From Nitrospirota bacterium (GTDB lineage: Bacteria > Nitrospirota_A > Leptospirillia > Leptospirillales > Leptospirillaceae), in contig JAKBTA010000002.1 of NCBI GenBank assembly GCA_021844645.1, positions 1 through 60,959 on the forward strand: DNA of 60,959 nucleotides, given 5' to 3'. The position numbers and the translations under genes are program-made. Shown here piece by piece: positions 9,016 to 18,052 of this stretch; the stretch's first letter is position 1; each line of letters starts with the position of its first letter. The notes below the pieces were generated by a model, which was given only the letters and a program-made list of their open reading frames with translations, had not been told where the DNA came from and ran no database searches.

Positions 9016-9441
9016 ATGGATCGACAGATCAGGATGATCTGGTTTTTTTTAGGTTTGACTGTAATGTTGGTCTTAGTCGCCCTTTTGTTTGTTCGCAATT
9101 CTTTACATGCCCATCGCCTTTTATATGCCAGAGACGCCCAGATTCTTGATGCCAGGGGCTTGTCTCCATCCAAAATCAAAGAGTATTCTGTCCAAGAGCA
9201 GTATCGTTCTCGTTCAACAGAACTATGGTATTTCGGTCATGGTCATTTTGAATATCATGCACCTCCTACCATTCGACTTATACTAATTAAGAACGCTAAT
9301 CACCAAAATCAGGGAAAAATGGATAAGGTGGATGTTTTACCTCACTATGTCCGCTATGCTTTTTCCCTTCCGCTTGTTTCTCCGATAACAGTTGTTACTA
9401 ATGGAGGGACTTTTGTTTTTAAGTTGGTTCCAATGAATTGA
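9016..9441 (+). CDS. Hypothetical membrane-anchored protein
   Basis: I do not recognise this 141-residue protein. A single hydrophobic segment at residues about 8-26 is preceded by basic residues, giving a signal-anchor with the rest probably periplasmic. The soluble part is short, mixed alpha/beta in character, and has no cysteine pair or catalytic motif I can name. ATG 9016 follows GAGGGGAAGCG, a good Shine-Dalgarno sequence. It lies 22 bp after rplQ and 30 bp before the next small envelope gene, so it is likely read from the ribosomal operon. Confidence 0.75.
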   Translation: MDRQIRMIWFFLGLTVMLVLVALLFVRNSLHAHRLLYARDAQILDARGLSPSKIKEYSVQEQYRSRSTELWYFGHGHFEYHAPPTIRLILIKNANHQNQGKMDKVDVLPHYVRYAFSLPLVSPITVVTNGGTFVFKLVPMN

Positions 9442-9471
9442 TCTTACTTTAGTCTACGATTTGGGGGTATT

Positions 9472-9963
9472 ATGAAACTGAATAGAATTACTTTTGGGTC
9501 CGTTCTATCTGCCTTTCTTTTTATATCTTCTACTCTTATATCTCCTACTCAATCATCAGCAGCCGCCTCTTCCTTCGACATGAAGACCTTCCAATCTCAG
9601 ATGAGGACGGATTTTATTCTCCCGTCAGTCCTTGTATCCCATCCTGGTCCAATGTTTTATTTTTCCCATTCGAAGGAATTGAATCTGACAGATAACCAAT
9701 TAAAAAAAATCAAGAAAATTACCCATATGATCATCCCGAAAACGTCCAAACAGCTTAAGAAAATTGAAGCCTTAAAATCTGAATATTTAAGTTTGATGCA
9801 ATCTCCTACTCCTAATTTTCATAAATCAAAGAAGCTTCTGAAACTTATAGGGAAGAAGGAGGCCATTGCAACAGCTGATCATCTAAAGGCCCATTTGGCT
9901 TGTTATGCTGTACTGACAGCCAAACAAAAGAATATCGTAGCAGCCATTCTGGCGAAGCACTAG
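9472..9963 (+). CDS. Periplasmic Spy/CpxP-like (LTxxQ) protein
   Basis: This 163-residue protein has a clear signal peptide (hydrophobic residues about 9-31, ending near SSAAASS). The mature part is predicted helical and basic. It contains two LTxxQ-type motifs, LTDNQ near residue 76 and LTAKQ near residue 149, the signature of the Spy/CpxP superfamily of periplasmic chaperones and stress sensors. Length (about 130 mature residues) fits. Known members prevent aggregation or modulate Cpx and metal-sensing kinases; the exact role here is unknown. ATG 9472 follows GGGGGTATT. It is 6 bp upstream of the RmlD-like gene. Confidence 0.7.
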   Translation: MKLNRITFGSVLSAFLFISSTLISPTQSSAAASSFDMKTFQSQMRTDFILPSVLVSHPGPMFYFSHSKELNLTDNQLKKIKKITHMIIPKTSKQLKKIEALKSEYLSLMQSPTPNFHKSKKLLKLIGKKEAIATADHLKAHLACYAVLTAKQKNIVAAILAKH

Positions 9964-9969
9964 TCTTTT

Positions 9970-10830
9970 ATGAGAGTGGGAGTAATTGGGAGCAGGGGGC
10001 AACTAGGGAAAGATCTTGTGCAGGTTCTTTCTGGTGAAGCGGTTCCCTATGATCGTCCTGCCTTTGATGTTCTGGATCCATCTTCTTGGGCTATCTTAAA
10101 AGATAGCCCCGTAGATGTTTTGGTCAATACCAGTGCCTATAACGAGGTTGATCAAGCGGAATCTGATATTGAGTCATGTTTTGCCCTAAATGCCTTTGCT
10201 CCTGCTCAACTTGCCGAGTTTTGTGAGGAAAATAAAATCATTTTTATTACTGTATCAACCGACTATGTATTCGGGAATCCATCTTCCGACCCTCCTCGTC
10301 CATTTTCTGAACTAAGCGAAGCGCTTCCATTATCTGTCTACGGAGTTTCCAAGCGTTCAGGAGAGATGCTTACTTTAAATCGCTGTCCTCATTCATATGT
10401 AATCAGGACCTGTGGTTTATTTGGTTATGCAAGTATCTCAAGGGCACGAGGGAGTTTTGTTGAGACAATGCTTCGACTGGCTCAAAAAGGTACTCCTATT
10501 AATGTCGTCTCAGATCAGCTGGTTTCTCCTACACCTACATATCAATTGGCACTTGCCTTGAAAAAACTGATCATGACTCAGCCACCGTTCGGCATTTATC
10601 ATCTTACCTCAGCTGGTTTTTGTTCTTGGTATGATTTTGCCAGAAAGATCTTTGATCTTTCCGGATTGTCTGTTGTTGTGAACCCAACAACAATGGCGGA
10701 GTTCAGGGCAAAGGCACGTAGGTCTTTTTATACTGTTTTATCAAATGATAAAGCTAACGAAAACGGGATTTATCTGCCGTCGTGGGAGGAAGGGCTTTCT
10801 TATTATTTGGCTAATCGGAAAACGGTATAA
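9970..10830 (+). CDS. rfbD: dTDP-4-dehydrorhamnose reductase-like (RmlD family)
   Basis: The family reduces dTDP-4-keto-L-rhamnose to dTDP-L-rhamnose for cell-surface polysaccharide. The 286-residue protein starts with the Rossmann motif GSRGQLG (residues 7-13), keeps NTSAYNEVDQAE, the STDYVFG strand and the catalytic YGVSK (Tyr/Lys pair), and has the late QLVSPTPT segment typical of RmlD. The other rml genes are not in the window, so a different SDR sugar substrate is possible. There is no obvious Shine-Dalgarno sequence before ATG 9970, which lies 6 bp after the preceding stop and may rely on coupling. Its 3' end overlaps otsB on the opposite strand by 20 bp. Confidence 0.82.
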   Translation: MRVGVIGSRGQLGKDLVQVLSGEAVPYDRPAFDVLDPSSWAILKDSPVDVLVNTSAYNEVDQAESDIESCFALNAFAPAQLAEFCEENKIIFITVSTDYVFGNPSSDPPRPFSELSEALPLSVYGVSKRSGEMLTLNRCPHSYVIRTCGLFGYASISRARGSFVETMLRLAQKGTPINVVSDQLVSPTPTYQLALALKKLIMTQPPFGIYHLTSAGFCSWYDFARKIFDLSGLSVVVNPTTMAEFRAKARRSFYTVLSNDKANENGIYLPSWEEGLSYYLANRKTV

Positions 10831-11596
10831 AGTCTTTACTTGTGGACCATTTCTCAAGTTCCTCCCATATTTCTTTTGGAGAATTTTTTATGTCAGGTGT
10901 ATAGTTTCCTATTGGACATGGAAAATGACTTCCGACCCAGATCCCTTTGCCGCCAGAATGTCCTGCCCAGAGAATTGAGTTCCAGTCCGTTTGATCGTCT
11001 CCTATAAAGATATATCTTTCTTTGGTTGACGAGGATCTTTTTTCTTTCATTTTTCTAACAAACCATTCTAATGCTTCTTCTTTCCGAGCTTCCGGATGTC
11101 TAAATTCCCAGACTGATTTGCCCATTGTTTCTATTAACTCATTAGATGGGTCTAGCTGATGTTTGATATTAGAAATATGGTTGTACAACTCGGAGATTTG
11201 GTTAACAGGAAGATTTCTATAATGAACTGAAACAGAATAGTCTTTGGGTTCCAGAAGCATTCCAGGAAATTTGAGTTCTAACGGAAGAAATGCCACAGAT
11301 AATGTTTTGACCAGGTCTTTAACGGATTGAGCTTCAGAAATGACAAAAGTATCCTTTCCGAATCTCCGGACTGCTCCGTGGTCTCCAGCAATTCCGGTGA
11401 GTGTCTCCGGTACCCTTTTCTGGATGTCATTGAATGATCTCCCTGAGACAACAAATAACGAATGTCTGATAGAAAGATGCTCGAGAATCATCCATTGATT
11501 TTTCTCCAGATAAACTTCTCCGGGAGTGTCTCTGATTTCTGCAAGTGTTCCGTCGAAGTCAAGAAATAATATTGTTTTTTGTTCTGTTTTTTGCAT
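10811..11596 (-). CDS. otsB: Trehalose-6-phosphate phosphatase
   Basis: The enzyme dephosphorylates trehalose 6-phosphate, the product of OtsA, to trehalose. The 261-residue HAD-family protein shows motif I FLDFDGTLAEI with the nucleophilic aspartate, motif II VVSGRS, the cap-region GDHGAV and SVHYRN, and motif IV FIGDDQTDW. Its ATG overlaps the otsA stop as TAATG, so the two are translationally coupled. It ends 20 bp inside the convergent RmlD-like gene. Confidence 0.93.
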   Translation of the reverse strand: MQKTEQKTILFLDFDGTLAEIRDTPGEVYLEKNQWMILEHLSIRHSLFVVSGRSFNDIQKRVPETLTGIAGDHGAVRRFGKDTFVISEAQSVKDLVKTLSVAFLPLELKFPGMLLEPKDYSVSVHYRNLPVNQISELYNHISNIKHQLDPSNELIETMGKSVWEFRHPEARKEEALEWFVRKMKEKRSSSTKERYIFIGDDQTDWNSILWAGHSGGKGIWVGSHFPCPIGNYTPDIKNSPKEIWEELEKWSTSKDFIPFSD

Positions 11597-13062
11597 TACG
11601 CAACCATTATTTTATTTGTATTCGAATGCGAAAAGGAAGCGATGTTTTTCCTAAGAGAAGACACCCAGTGTGCAAGATCGTTTTGCCGGACCTGTTCCAT
11701 TAGGGATAAGTTTCTAAGTCGTCTTGCTTCTCTAGGCATGGCCAGTTCAGCGCTAATTCTCCCTGCTGATTGGGTGGGGTCAAGGGGATCAATAGAAACG
11801 GCATTTTTGAGAATAGTGGCCGTACCTGTATACCGACTCAAAAAAAGAATGCCGTAGCCTCCATTCTGGCTCGCCAAGAATTCTTGTGAAACAAGATTCA
11901 TTCCATCTATGGTGGAGGTTATCAGGGCACCTTCAGCCAGTTTATACAGACCGGATAGCGTTTCTTGTTCAAAGGTTTCCTCAATTGAAATGATTGGAAG
12001 CCAGTCTTTCGTTCCAAATTCATGGTTAATAGCATGAACTCCCTGCCGGATTTTTTCCTGATGATTTCTATAGATTTTTTGTCCTGTCCGAGTTGGTACT
12101 GCTATTTGAAGAAGTGAAATCTTTCCTTGTAGTTTTGGATTAGTGGTGAAAAGTTGTCTCAAAATTTCAAATCGTTGAATAAACCCTTTTGTATAATCCA
12201 TTCTGTCAACTGAAATAAGAAACCTTGCATTATTTCCGAGTTTATTCGCTGTCAACAAGGAGTGGGCCCTGGACAAATTTCTGGTGTTGTTTGCCATTCT
12301 CTCAAACATTACCGAGTCAACACCAATCGGCATAGACATGACTTTGATCAGACGATTGTTCCATCGGATCATTCCATCTGTCAGAACTTCGGCATTTCTT
12401 ATAAAAGCAGTCACTGACTGGAGGAAGTTTTCCCTATCCTGTTCGGTCTGGAAACCTATGAGGTCATGTGCTAAAAGTCCCTCAACGATTTCTTTGTGTT
12501 CCAGAATATGTATCAAATGTTCTTTTGACGGCCAAGGAATGTGACAAAAAAAAGCTAGAGGAGGAAGTTTGGGTGTCTGATCTTTTCTCAGCCATAATGC
12601 GACTCGTGTTAGCTGATAGTCGTGAATCCAGACAACCGAGGGAGTTGACTTCTCAAGAACCTTGGCTATGTTTTGCGCAAACATATGATTAACCTGATCA
12701 TAACTTGAGTAAAAAGACGGAGCGGGTGCCATAAATTCAGGGCATCCATGAAATGCAGGCCATAGGACATCATTGGAGAAGCCTTCATAAAAATCAGATT
12801 TGAGATGGGGGGGGATACTGACTCTTGAAAGATCGTATCCTGCTCCTTCGGAAGATTGAATATGAACTTGGTCCGGCCCTTCCGAATCTCGAGTCGCAAT
12901 CCAGATGCCGCCTTCTTTTAGCAAAAGTCGATGGAGCGATTGGCTGACTCCACCAGCAGGGTATTTGACCTGACTTCCCGTCAGGACTATTGGTTCTCTG
13001 TTGGTTACAACAAGAAGGCAGTCATGTTGACTCTTTAAAAATGGTTGTCCATTGATATTCAT
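11596..13062 (-). CDS. otsA: Alpha,alpha-trehalose-phosphate synthase (GT20)
   Basis: The enzyme transfers glucose from a nucleotide sugar to glucose 6-phosphate. With the start at 13062 the protein has 488 residues, near the usual 450-500. I chose this ATG because GAGGTGG lies eight bases upstream and the first motif VVTNREPI follows shortly; a start at 13254 would add 64 unmatched residues overlapping the glycosyltransferase gene. Visible motifs are AGGVSQSL, VWIHDYQL, VDRMDYTKGF (Arg and Lys for the donor phosphate) and DGMNLVSQEF. In the last motif the usual Lys before Glu is Gln. Glucosylglycerol-phosphate synthase is a related alternative, but adjacent otsB favours trehalose. Confidence 0.92.
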   Translation of the reverse strand: MNINGQPFLKSQHDCLLVVTNREPIVLTGSQVKYPAGGVSQSLHRLLLKEGGIWIATRDSEGPDQVHIQSSEGAGYDLSRVSIPPHLKSDFYEGFSNDVLWPAFHGCPEFMAPAPSFYSSYDQVNHMFAQNIAKVLEKSTPSVVWIHDYQLTRVALWLRKDQTPKLPPLAFFCHIPWPSKEHLIHILEHKEIVEGLLAHDLIGFQTEQDRENFLQSVTAFIRNAEVLTDGMIRWNNRLIKVMSMPIGVDSVMFERMANNTRNLSRAHSLLTANKLGNNARFLISVDRMDYTKGFIQRFEILRQLFTTNPKLQGKISLLQIAVPTRTGQKIYRNHQEKIRQGVHAINHEFGTKDWLPIISIEETFEQETLSGLYKLAEGALITSTIDGMNLVSQEFLASQNGGYGILFLSRYTGTATILKNAVSIDPLDPTQSAGRISAELAMPREARRLRNLSLMEQVRQNDLAHWVSSLRKNIASFSHSNTNKIMVA

Positions 13063-13123
13063 GGATTTTTCCACCTCATCCTTTTTGTTCGGTTCTGTTG
13101 GTGCATAGAGCAATTTGTCCTTG

Positions 13124-14200
13124 TTAGCACGAAACTGAGGCGGGCTGACTTGAGGAGGCTCTCCTCGAGGAACTTTCTTTCCGGTTTTTTTGGACAAGAT
13201 CCTTAAAAAGTTTTTCGTATTGTTCAACCATGGTATTGGTCGAAAATCGTTCAACTGCTCTTTTTCGGCAGAGAGCGCGATTGAACCCTTTCAACTTATG
13301 CTTTATGGCTTCAGCCATTTCTTTCTCAGTGTCAACAAGAAAACCGGTCACCCCTTCCTCGACAAGCTCCGGGACAGAGCCACGCCGAAAGGCAATAACT
13401 GGTGTTCCGCAAAGCATGGCCTCAATAATGACCAGTCCAAAGGGCTCCTCCCAGCGAATGGGAACGAGAAGTGCCTGCGCTCCTTGGAGGAGAGCTACTT
13501 TTTGAACGTGATCCACTTCTCCCAACCATTGAACATCCGGTTTAAGAAGCAGAGATCTCAAGTGATCGTTATAGAAATCGTTATCAACCCAATGGACGGA
13601 TCCCGCCAGTTGGATGGGGATATTTGCTGATTGTGCTGCCCGGATAGCTGAGTCGGGCCCTTTTTCGGGAGCAAGTCTACCTAGAAAGGCAACATAGTTT
13701 TTGGGCCGTTCAGAGGGAGGGTACGCATTTGGGTCAAGCCCATGATGAATAACATGCATATTGGGCAAAGACACTTCCCCTTGTTTTTGTGACTGACTGA
13801 TCGCAACAAAGTTTGCTTCCGGGTATTGGAGATAAAGAGATGAGAAGTCCTGTGTTCTGGGATGATGGAGTGTTACCACAGTGGGAATGTCCAGCATGTT
13901 TGCAAATGGAAGGGCATATGGGGAGTTGATGTGGACGATATCAACGTCCTCCATTGCCTGAATCCTTTTGGCAGAAAAGGCGATATGGGAGAGTTCATCC
14001 ATCTGATTGATGGGCCATTGACCTTTTGAGAAGAGAAACTCTAGTTCTGCCCTTGACTTTGAATCACCTGTGGCAAACAAGGTGATGTTATGGCCGCGAT
14101 CTATTAACTTCTCGGTCAGATGGGAGATAAACAGTTCTGTTCCCCCATATTTAAGGGGGGGAACAGATACAAAAGGAGTCGATACAATCGCTATTTTCAT
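13124..14200 (-). CDS. Glycosyltransferase family 4
   Basis: This 358-residue GT-B enzyme starts MKIAIVSTPFVSVPPLKYGGTE, with the glycine-rich acceptor loop, and has a C-terminal Rossmann domain with FLGRLAPEKGPD and the retaining EEPFGLVIIEA motif (the paired glutamates of GT4). The sugar donor and acceptor cannot be read from sequence. It is the gene before otsA on the minus strand (61 bp gap) and its ATG overlaps the MFS stop as ATGA, so it is probably co-transcribed with the trehalose genes. Roles in maltooligosyl or glycolipid synthesis are both possible. Confidence 0.88.
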   Translation of the reverse strand: MKIAIVSTPFVSVPPLKYGGTELFISHLTEKLIDRGHNITLFATGDSKSRAELEFLFSKGQWPINQMDELSHIAFSAKRIQAMEDVDIVHINSPYALPFANMLDIPTVVTLHHPRTQDFSSLYLQYPEANFVAISQSQKQGEVSLPNMHVIHHGLDPNAYPPSERPKNYVAFLGRLAPEKGPDSAIRAAQSANIPIQLAGSVHWVDNDFYNDHLRSLLLKPDVQWLGEVDHVQKVALLQGAQALLVPIRWEEPFGLVIIEAMLCGTPVIAFRRGSVPELVEEGVTGFLVDTEKEMAEAIKHKLKGFNRALCRKRAVERFSTNTMVEQYEKLFKDLVQKNRKESSSRRASSSQPASVSC

Positions 14201-15477
14201 GATTCATTCCTGTTCGGTTCGATGGATATTGGTAGGTGTTGTTGGATTGTTGATGAGTCCTGGGAAGACTCTTGTTTGATTGAGTGCCGGAAGAAGGCAA
14301 ATCCACCGGAAAGAAAAACGAGGCCCATCATTGCAAAAACCACGCCGACACCTGTGATGTGAATAAGTGCGGGAAAAAGGCTCATTCCTCCGATCGCTCC
14401 AAGAAGAAATCCGATGGACATGGTTGAAAGCGTCCTAGCCAAAAGAATTTCAGGGGCACGTGTTTGAATAATGGTATGAGCCAAAGGGTTGAAGGCAGAA
14501 AAGGATGCTCCAATAAGGGCTATCGCGACAGAAGCAAAAAAGATTGGATGGATCCAGCCGGTTGTAATCATTACCAATCCGCCAAAAATTAAAGCTCCTG
14601 CAATCCATTTTTCATAGTGTGCCGGAGGTGCTGAAGTCAGTAGCATCGATGCACCAAGCATACCTAATCCCATGACGGACAGAAGAAACCCAAGTGTTTG
14701 CGGGCCTTGGAGGAGAACATTTTTGGTGTATACAGGCAAGATGAGTGTAAACGGTCCGGTTATGAATCCGTACAAAGTCATAATCCCGAATAAAGGGAGA
14801 AGCTTGCTTTTTCCATTGAAGACAAACTGGAACCCTTCACCTGTTTCCCTAAAGAGAGCCATTATGGAAAAAGGTGTTATGCGATGAGGAGTTGGAAGTT
14901 TCATCATCAAGAGGAAAATCGCCGATAAAAAAAAGGTTACAGCATTAACAATCATTACAAACGGAGCATTCCAGAGACCAATAAGGATACCTCCTGTGAT
15001 TGGCCCGAGAAGCATTCCCACCTGACCTGTTGTTTGCATGAGTGCATTGGCAGATACAATTTGTTCCCGCTGGACAAGCTCTGGAATAGACGCATAGAGA
15101 GCTGGTCCAAAAATTCCCGAGACAACAGAAATAAGAAAGACAAGGGTAAAGAGAATTGGAAGAGTCAGAATCCCATTATGGAAGAGAACTGGAATCATAA
15201 GAAGTAAAAGTGCTCTGGTAATATCGATAAAGATCATGACGTTTTTTCTTGAAACCCGGTCAAGAATGGGGCCCGTAAACCATCCGAAAAGAAGGGGGGG
15301 AAGTGTTTGAAGAATTCCAACCCATGCGAGGTCAGCCGCCTTGTGTGAGAACTGGTATACAAACCAAAGCATTGCCACCTTGTTAAGGTTTTCTCCAAGC
15401 TGGGAGATAACCTGCCCCATTGTTAACAGGCTAAAATTTCTATTTTTCAAAATACTGATAGCCAACTGGATATTCAA
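14197..15477 (-). CDS. MFS transporter (MFS_3/enterobactin-exporter-like)
   Basis: This protein of about 426 residues has around 12 hydrophobic segments and the MFS loop signatures WFTGPILDRVSRK between TM2 and TM3. The length, N-terminal RNFSLLTMGQVISQLG pattern and inter-helix GxxxDRxxR motif place it in the MFS_3 group of exporters. Substrate is unknown; export of a sugar or siderophore-like compound is possible. I prefer TTG 15477 because GGAGGG sits six bases upstream; ATG 15489 adds four residues. Its stop overlaps the GT4 start. Confidence 0.85.
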   Translation of the reverse strand: MNIQLAISILKNRNFSLLTMGQVISQLGENLNKVAMLWFVYQFSHKAADLAWVGILQTLPPLLFGWFTGPILDRVSRKNVMIFIDITRALLLLMIPVLFHNGILTLPILFTLVFLISVVSGIFGPALYASIPELVQREQIVSANALMQTTGQVGMLLGPITGGILIGLWNAPFVMIVNAVTFFLSAIFLLMMKLPTPHRITPFSIMALFRETGEGFQFVFNGKSKLLPLFGIMTLYGFITGPFTLILPVYTKNVLLQGPQTLGFLLSVMGLGMLGASMLLTSAPPAHYEKWIAGALIFGGLVMITTGWIHPIFFASVAIALIGASFSAFNPLAHTIIQTRAPEILLARTLSTMSIGFLLGAIGGMSLFPALIHITGVGVVFAMMGLVFLSGGFAFFRHSIKQESSQDSSTIQQHLPISIEPNRNES

Positions 15478-15635
15478 CGATCCCTCCATGGAATGTGTCC
15501 CGCATTAAATACACAGCAAGTCTTATGCCTTAGGGTTAATGGGAGAGTTTCTTATTTATTTGTATTTCTTGTTAAGGAGTTGCTTGAGCGGTTATTTGAT
15601 TTTTTGGGGAGGAGGATGTTTTGTGGTTCCTTTTG

Positions 15636-16961
15636 TTACACTTTTTTTCTGTCTTTTGTACCAATGGGTAACATAATGCTGATGGCGATAATAAGAAGTA
15701 TTGCTGCCGCACCTGAAAGATAATACTTGGGGCCTTGATCACTCAGGATGCGTGTTCCCAAGTAAATGCCACCCATGGCTGCAATCAGAAAAATGAATCC
15801 TGCAAGGGACAAAACCCTGCCAAGCGCTTCCTGGGGAGCTTCTCTCTGGATGAGAGATGTTGCTAGTGGAAGAATAAGCCCAAGACCTGTTCCTGCAGCC
15901 CAAAGAAGGAGGATTGCCTCTGTTGGGATCTTTGAGATGGAAAGAAGGAAGAGTGATAGGGATCCTGCAAGAATTCCTCCAATAATTGTTTTCTTTGCAT
16001 TCCAGCCTTGAAACCTCACCAGAACCCATCCTGCGGTAAGGCTTCCCGCAAAATAACTCCCTGACAGGAGGGAAAAAAGACTTTTCCCCTGGTGAAAGAC
16101 TCCCGTTGTCAAAGCAGGAAACAGAAGTGACATTGGTGCGTTGATCAGGCCAAAAACTGCACCTAAAAGCATGGGCAAGAGGAGACTTGGGTGAAGTTTC
16201 AGAATATGTGGCAGGGAGTTTGATGTTTTTGTTTTTGATTGCTGTATTGCTGCTTTTGAGAACTGTTCACTCAATAATGTGGATGGAGTGATCGTTTGTG
16301 GTATCAGTATGAAAAGAGATGCAGATAGGACATATCCAACTCCGGATACAAGGAGTGTCTGCGGTGCATTCATGTGTAAAAGCAGGAATGCAAACAGGAG
16401 TGGTCCGAGAAAGTACCCCCCTTGACCAAATAACTGGATGTATCCATTAGCACTTTGGAGGCGGTCAATCGGGACAAATGAAGGGAGCAAGGCGTTGAAT
16501 GCTGGGCCAAAGAAGGCGGAAAGAAATGCTGTTACCGTAACGATGGTCAGAAGCTGTATAGAAGAAGTCTGATTAAAAAGTGCGATCAGAGGGAGGATAG
16601 CGTATGTTGCTCCTTTAAAAATATTAATTCCGGAGAGGAGAGGGGGCTTTGGAAGCTTGTCGATCACAAAACCTATTGGAAGGATGATCAAAAATGGAAT
16701 GAGAGTCTGAAGGAAACCAATTCGTGAAATAAGCGTCAGTTTTTCGAGAGCCATTTTGTAGGCAATCCATGTGATGGCCGTTTGGGTTAGTCCTTCACTC
16801 AGTTGGGACAACGAATAGGCGAAAATCACTCCGCGTAAACGATTTTTGTCTATTGATTGTTTGAGAAATGAAAAGGGGCCCAACAATGCCTCTTTGTGGG
16901 TCGATCTCAGTGTGGTCTCCGATCTTCCTGCAGGTGTCTTGTTTTTGAATTTTCTGGTCAA
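15636..16961 (-). CDS. MFS transporter (paralogue of the downstream one)
   Basis: This 441-residue protein has around 12 hydrophobic segments and resembles the neighbouring transporter at 14197 in overall layout, including the early SQLSEGLTQTAITWIAYK stretch, the loop FVIDKLPKPP and the FFGPAFNALLPSFV segment (compare FGPALYASIPELV in the neighbour). The two genes look like an old tandem duplication, perhaps forming a heteromeric or dual-specificity pair. The start is uncertain: TTG 16961 opens the frame, but later TTG or GTG codons are possible because the first 35 residues are basic and unmatched. The gap of about 150 bp before the next gene shows no clear terminator. Confidence 0.8.
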   Translation of the reverse strand: MTRKFKNKTPAGRSETTLRSTHKEALLGPFSFLKQSIDKNRLRGVIFAYSLSQLSEGLTQTAITWIAYKMALEKLTLISRIGFLQTLIPFLIILPIGFVIDKLPKPPLLSGINIFKGATYAILPLIALFNQTSSIQLLTIVTVTAFLSAFFGPAFNALLPSFVPIDRLQSANGYIQLFGQGGYFLGPLLFAFLLLHMNAPQTLLVSGVGYVLSASLFILIPQTITPSTLLSEQFSKAAIQQSKTKTSNSLPHILKLHPSLLLPMLLGAVFGLINAPMSLLFPALTTGVFHQGKSLFSLLSGSYFAGSLTAGWVLVRFQGWNAKKTIIGGILAGSLSLFLLSISKIPTEAILLLWAAGTGLGLILPLATSLIQREAPQEALGRVLSLAGFIFLIAAMGGIYLGTRILSDQGPKYYLSGAAAILLIIAISIMLPIGTKDRKKV

Positions 16962-17023
16962 CCCAGATGCATTCTATCACGGAGCAGTGTTTTCTTGATC
17001 TCCTGTGCAGGCTGTTGTTTCTG

Positions 17024-17053
17024 TTGGCGAAATATCCGGCTCTTGTGTAAGAT
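17024..17053 (+). promoter_or_regulatory. Candidate sigma-70 promoter for hldD
   Basis: TTGGCG at 17024-17029 and TAAGAT at 17048-17053 are separated by 18 bp, giving a plausible vegetative promoter about 40 bp upstream of the hldD ATG. It lies in the divergent gap between the MFS gene and hldD. The call rests on sequence match only. Confidence 0.35.
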
Positions 17054-17095
17054 TGACCCGAATGAAGTATTTTTGTGCTCACTTTGGAGGGTCCT

Positions 17096-18010
17096 ATGCG
17101 TTATCTGGTAACCGGTGGTGCCGGCTTTATTGGTTCAAATATTGTTCTTCGCCTGGAAAAAGATCGTCACGAAGTGACCGTTATTGATGATTTCTCTTCT
17201 GGGGTTTTTCAAAATCTGAAAGGCTTTCGTGGGGATTTTCGTTGTGGTGATGTCTCCAGAATGGATCTGGTTGATTTGTTCAAAAATCAGCCTGCATTCG
17301 ATGCGATCATCCATCAGGCATCCATTACAGATACGACCGTGATGGATCAGCACGAAATGGTTCAAAAGAATGTTGAAGGGTTTCATCGAATAGCCGAATA
17401 TGCGAAAACTTTTCAGTGCAGGGTTGTTTATGCTTCTTCTGCAGCAGTTTATGGAAATAATCCAAGTCCACAGTCGGTTGACCAGATCCCTAATCCCCTG
17501 AATGTTTATGGTTTTTCAAAAATGCTGCTTGATAATATTGCACGCAAGCTTTCGATGGAAATTTCAAAACCTGTCATTGGTCTAAGGTATTTTAATGTAT
17601 TTGGACCAGGTGAAGGACACAAGGGGAAGTTTGCAAGCATGATTTATCAGTTGTACCTTCAGATGAGATCGGGAAAGAATCCCCGGGTTTTCAAGTGGGG
17701 CGAACAAGGTCGTGATCATGTCTACGTAAAAGATATCGTTGAGGCCAATATTCTTGCCCTTTCTGCTGAACATTCCGGTATTGTGAATGCGGGAACAGGA
17801 ATAGAAACATCCTTTAATGAAATCATCGACAGTCTTAACAAAGCCCTGAAAACAAGCCTAAACCCTGAATATTTTGATAATCCATATTCTTTTTTTCAAA
17901 ACCATACGAAAGCTTCAATCAAAGAAACAAAAGACTTGTTGGGATATATTCCGCGATTCACAGTCGAAGAGGGAATACAGGATTATGTGCATTATCTTGA
18001 GCATTCTTGA
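17096..18010 (+). CDS. hldD: ADP-L-glycero-D-manno-heptose 6-epimerase-like SDR
   Basis: The enzyme makes ADP-L-glycero-D-manno-heptose for the LPS inner core. The 304-residue protein starts with the Rossmann motif VTGGAGFIGSN and has the catalytic YGFSK (Tyr/Lys). Features close to HldD rather than to GalE are YFNVFGPGEGHKGK, KWGEQGRDHVYVKD and the C-terminal NPYSFFQNHT. I start at ATG 17096 because GGAGGG lies seven bases upstream; a GTG at 17075 would lack support. It is 42 bp upstream of the TPR gene. A related NDP-sugar epimerase cannot be excluded. Confidence 0.82.
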   Translation: MRYLVTGGAGFIGSNIVLRLEKDRHEVTVIDDFSSGVFQNLKGFRGDFRCGDVSRMDLVDLFKNQPAFDAIIHQASITDTTVMDQHEMVQKNVEGFHRIAEYAKTFQCRVVYASSAAVYGNNPSPQSVDQIPNPLNVYGFSKMLLDNIARKLSMEISKPVIGLRYFNVFGPGEGHKGKFASMIYQLYLQMRSGKNPRVFKWGEQGRDHVYVKDIVEANILALSAEHSGIVNAGTGIETSFNEIIDSLNKALKTSLNPEYFDNPYSFFQNHTKASIKETKDLLGYIPRFTVEEGIQDYVHYLEHS

Positions 18011-18052
18011 GTGTGAAGATCTGTCGATGGTCTTTCCAGGACGCTGTTTTTC

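Noticed and set aside
13063..13254. N-terminal extension of otsA.
   Set aside because: The extension overlaps the glycosyltransferase gene and matches nothing; ATG 13062 has GAGGTGG upstream.
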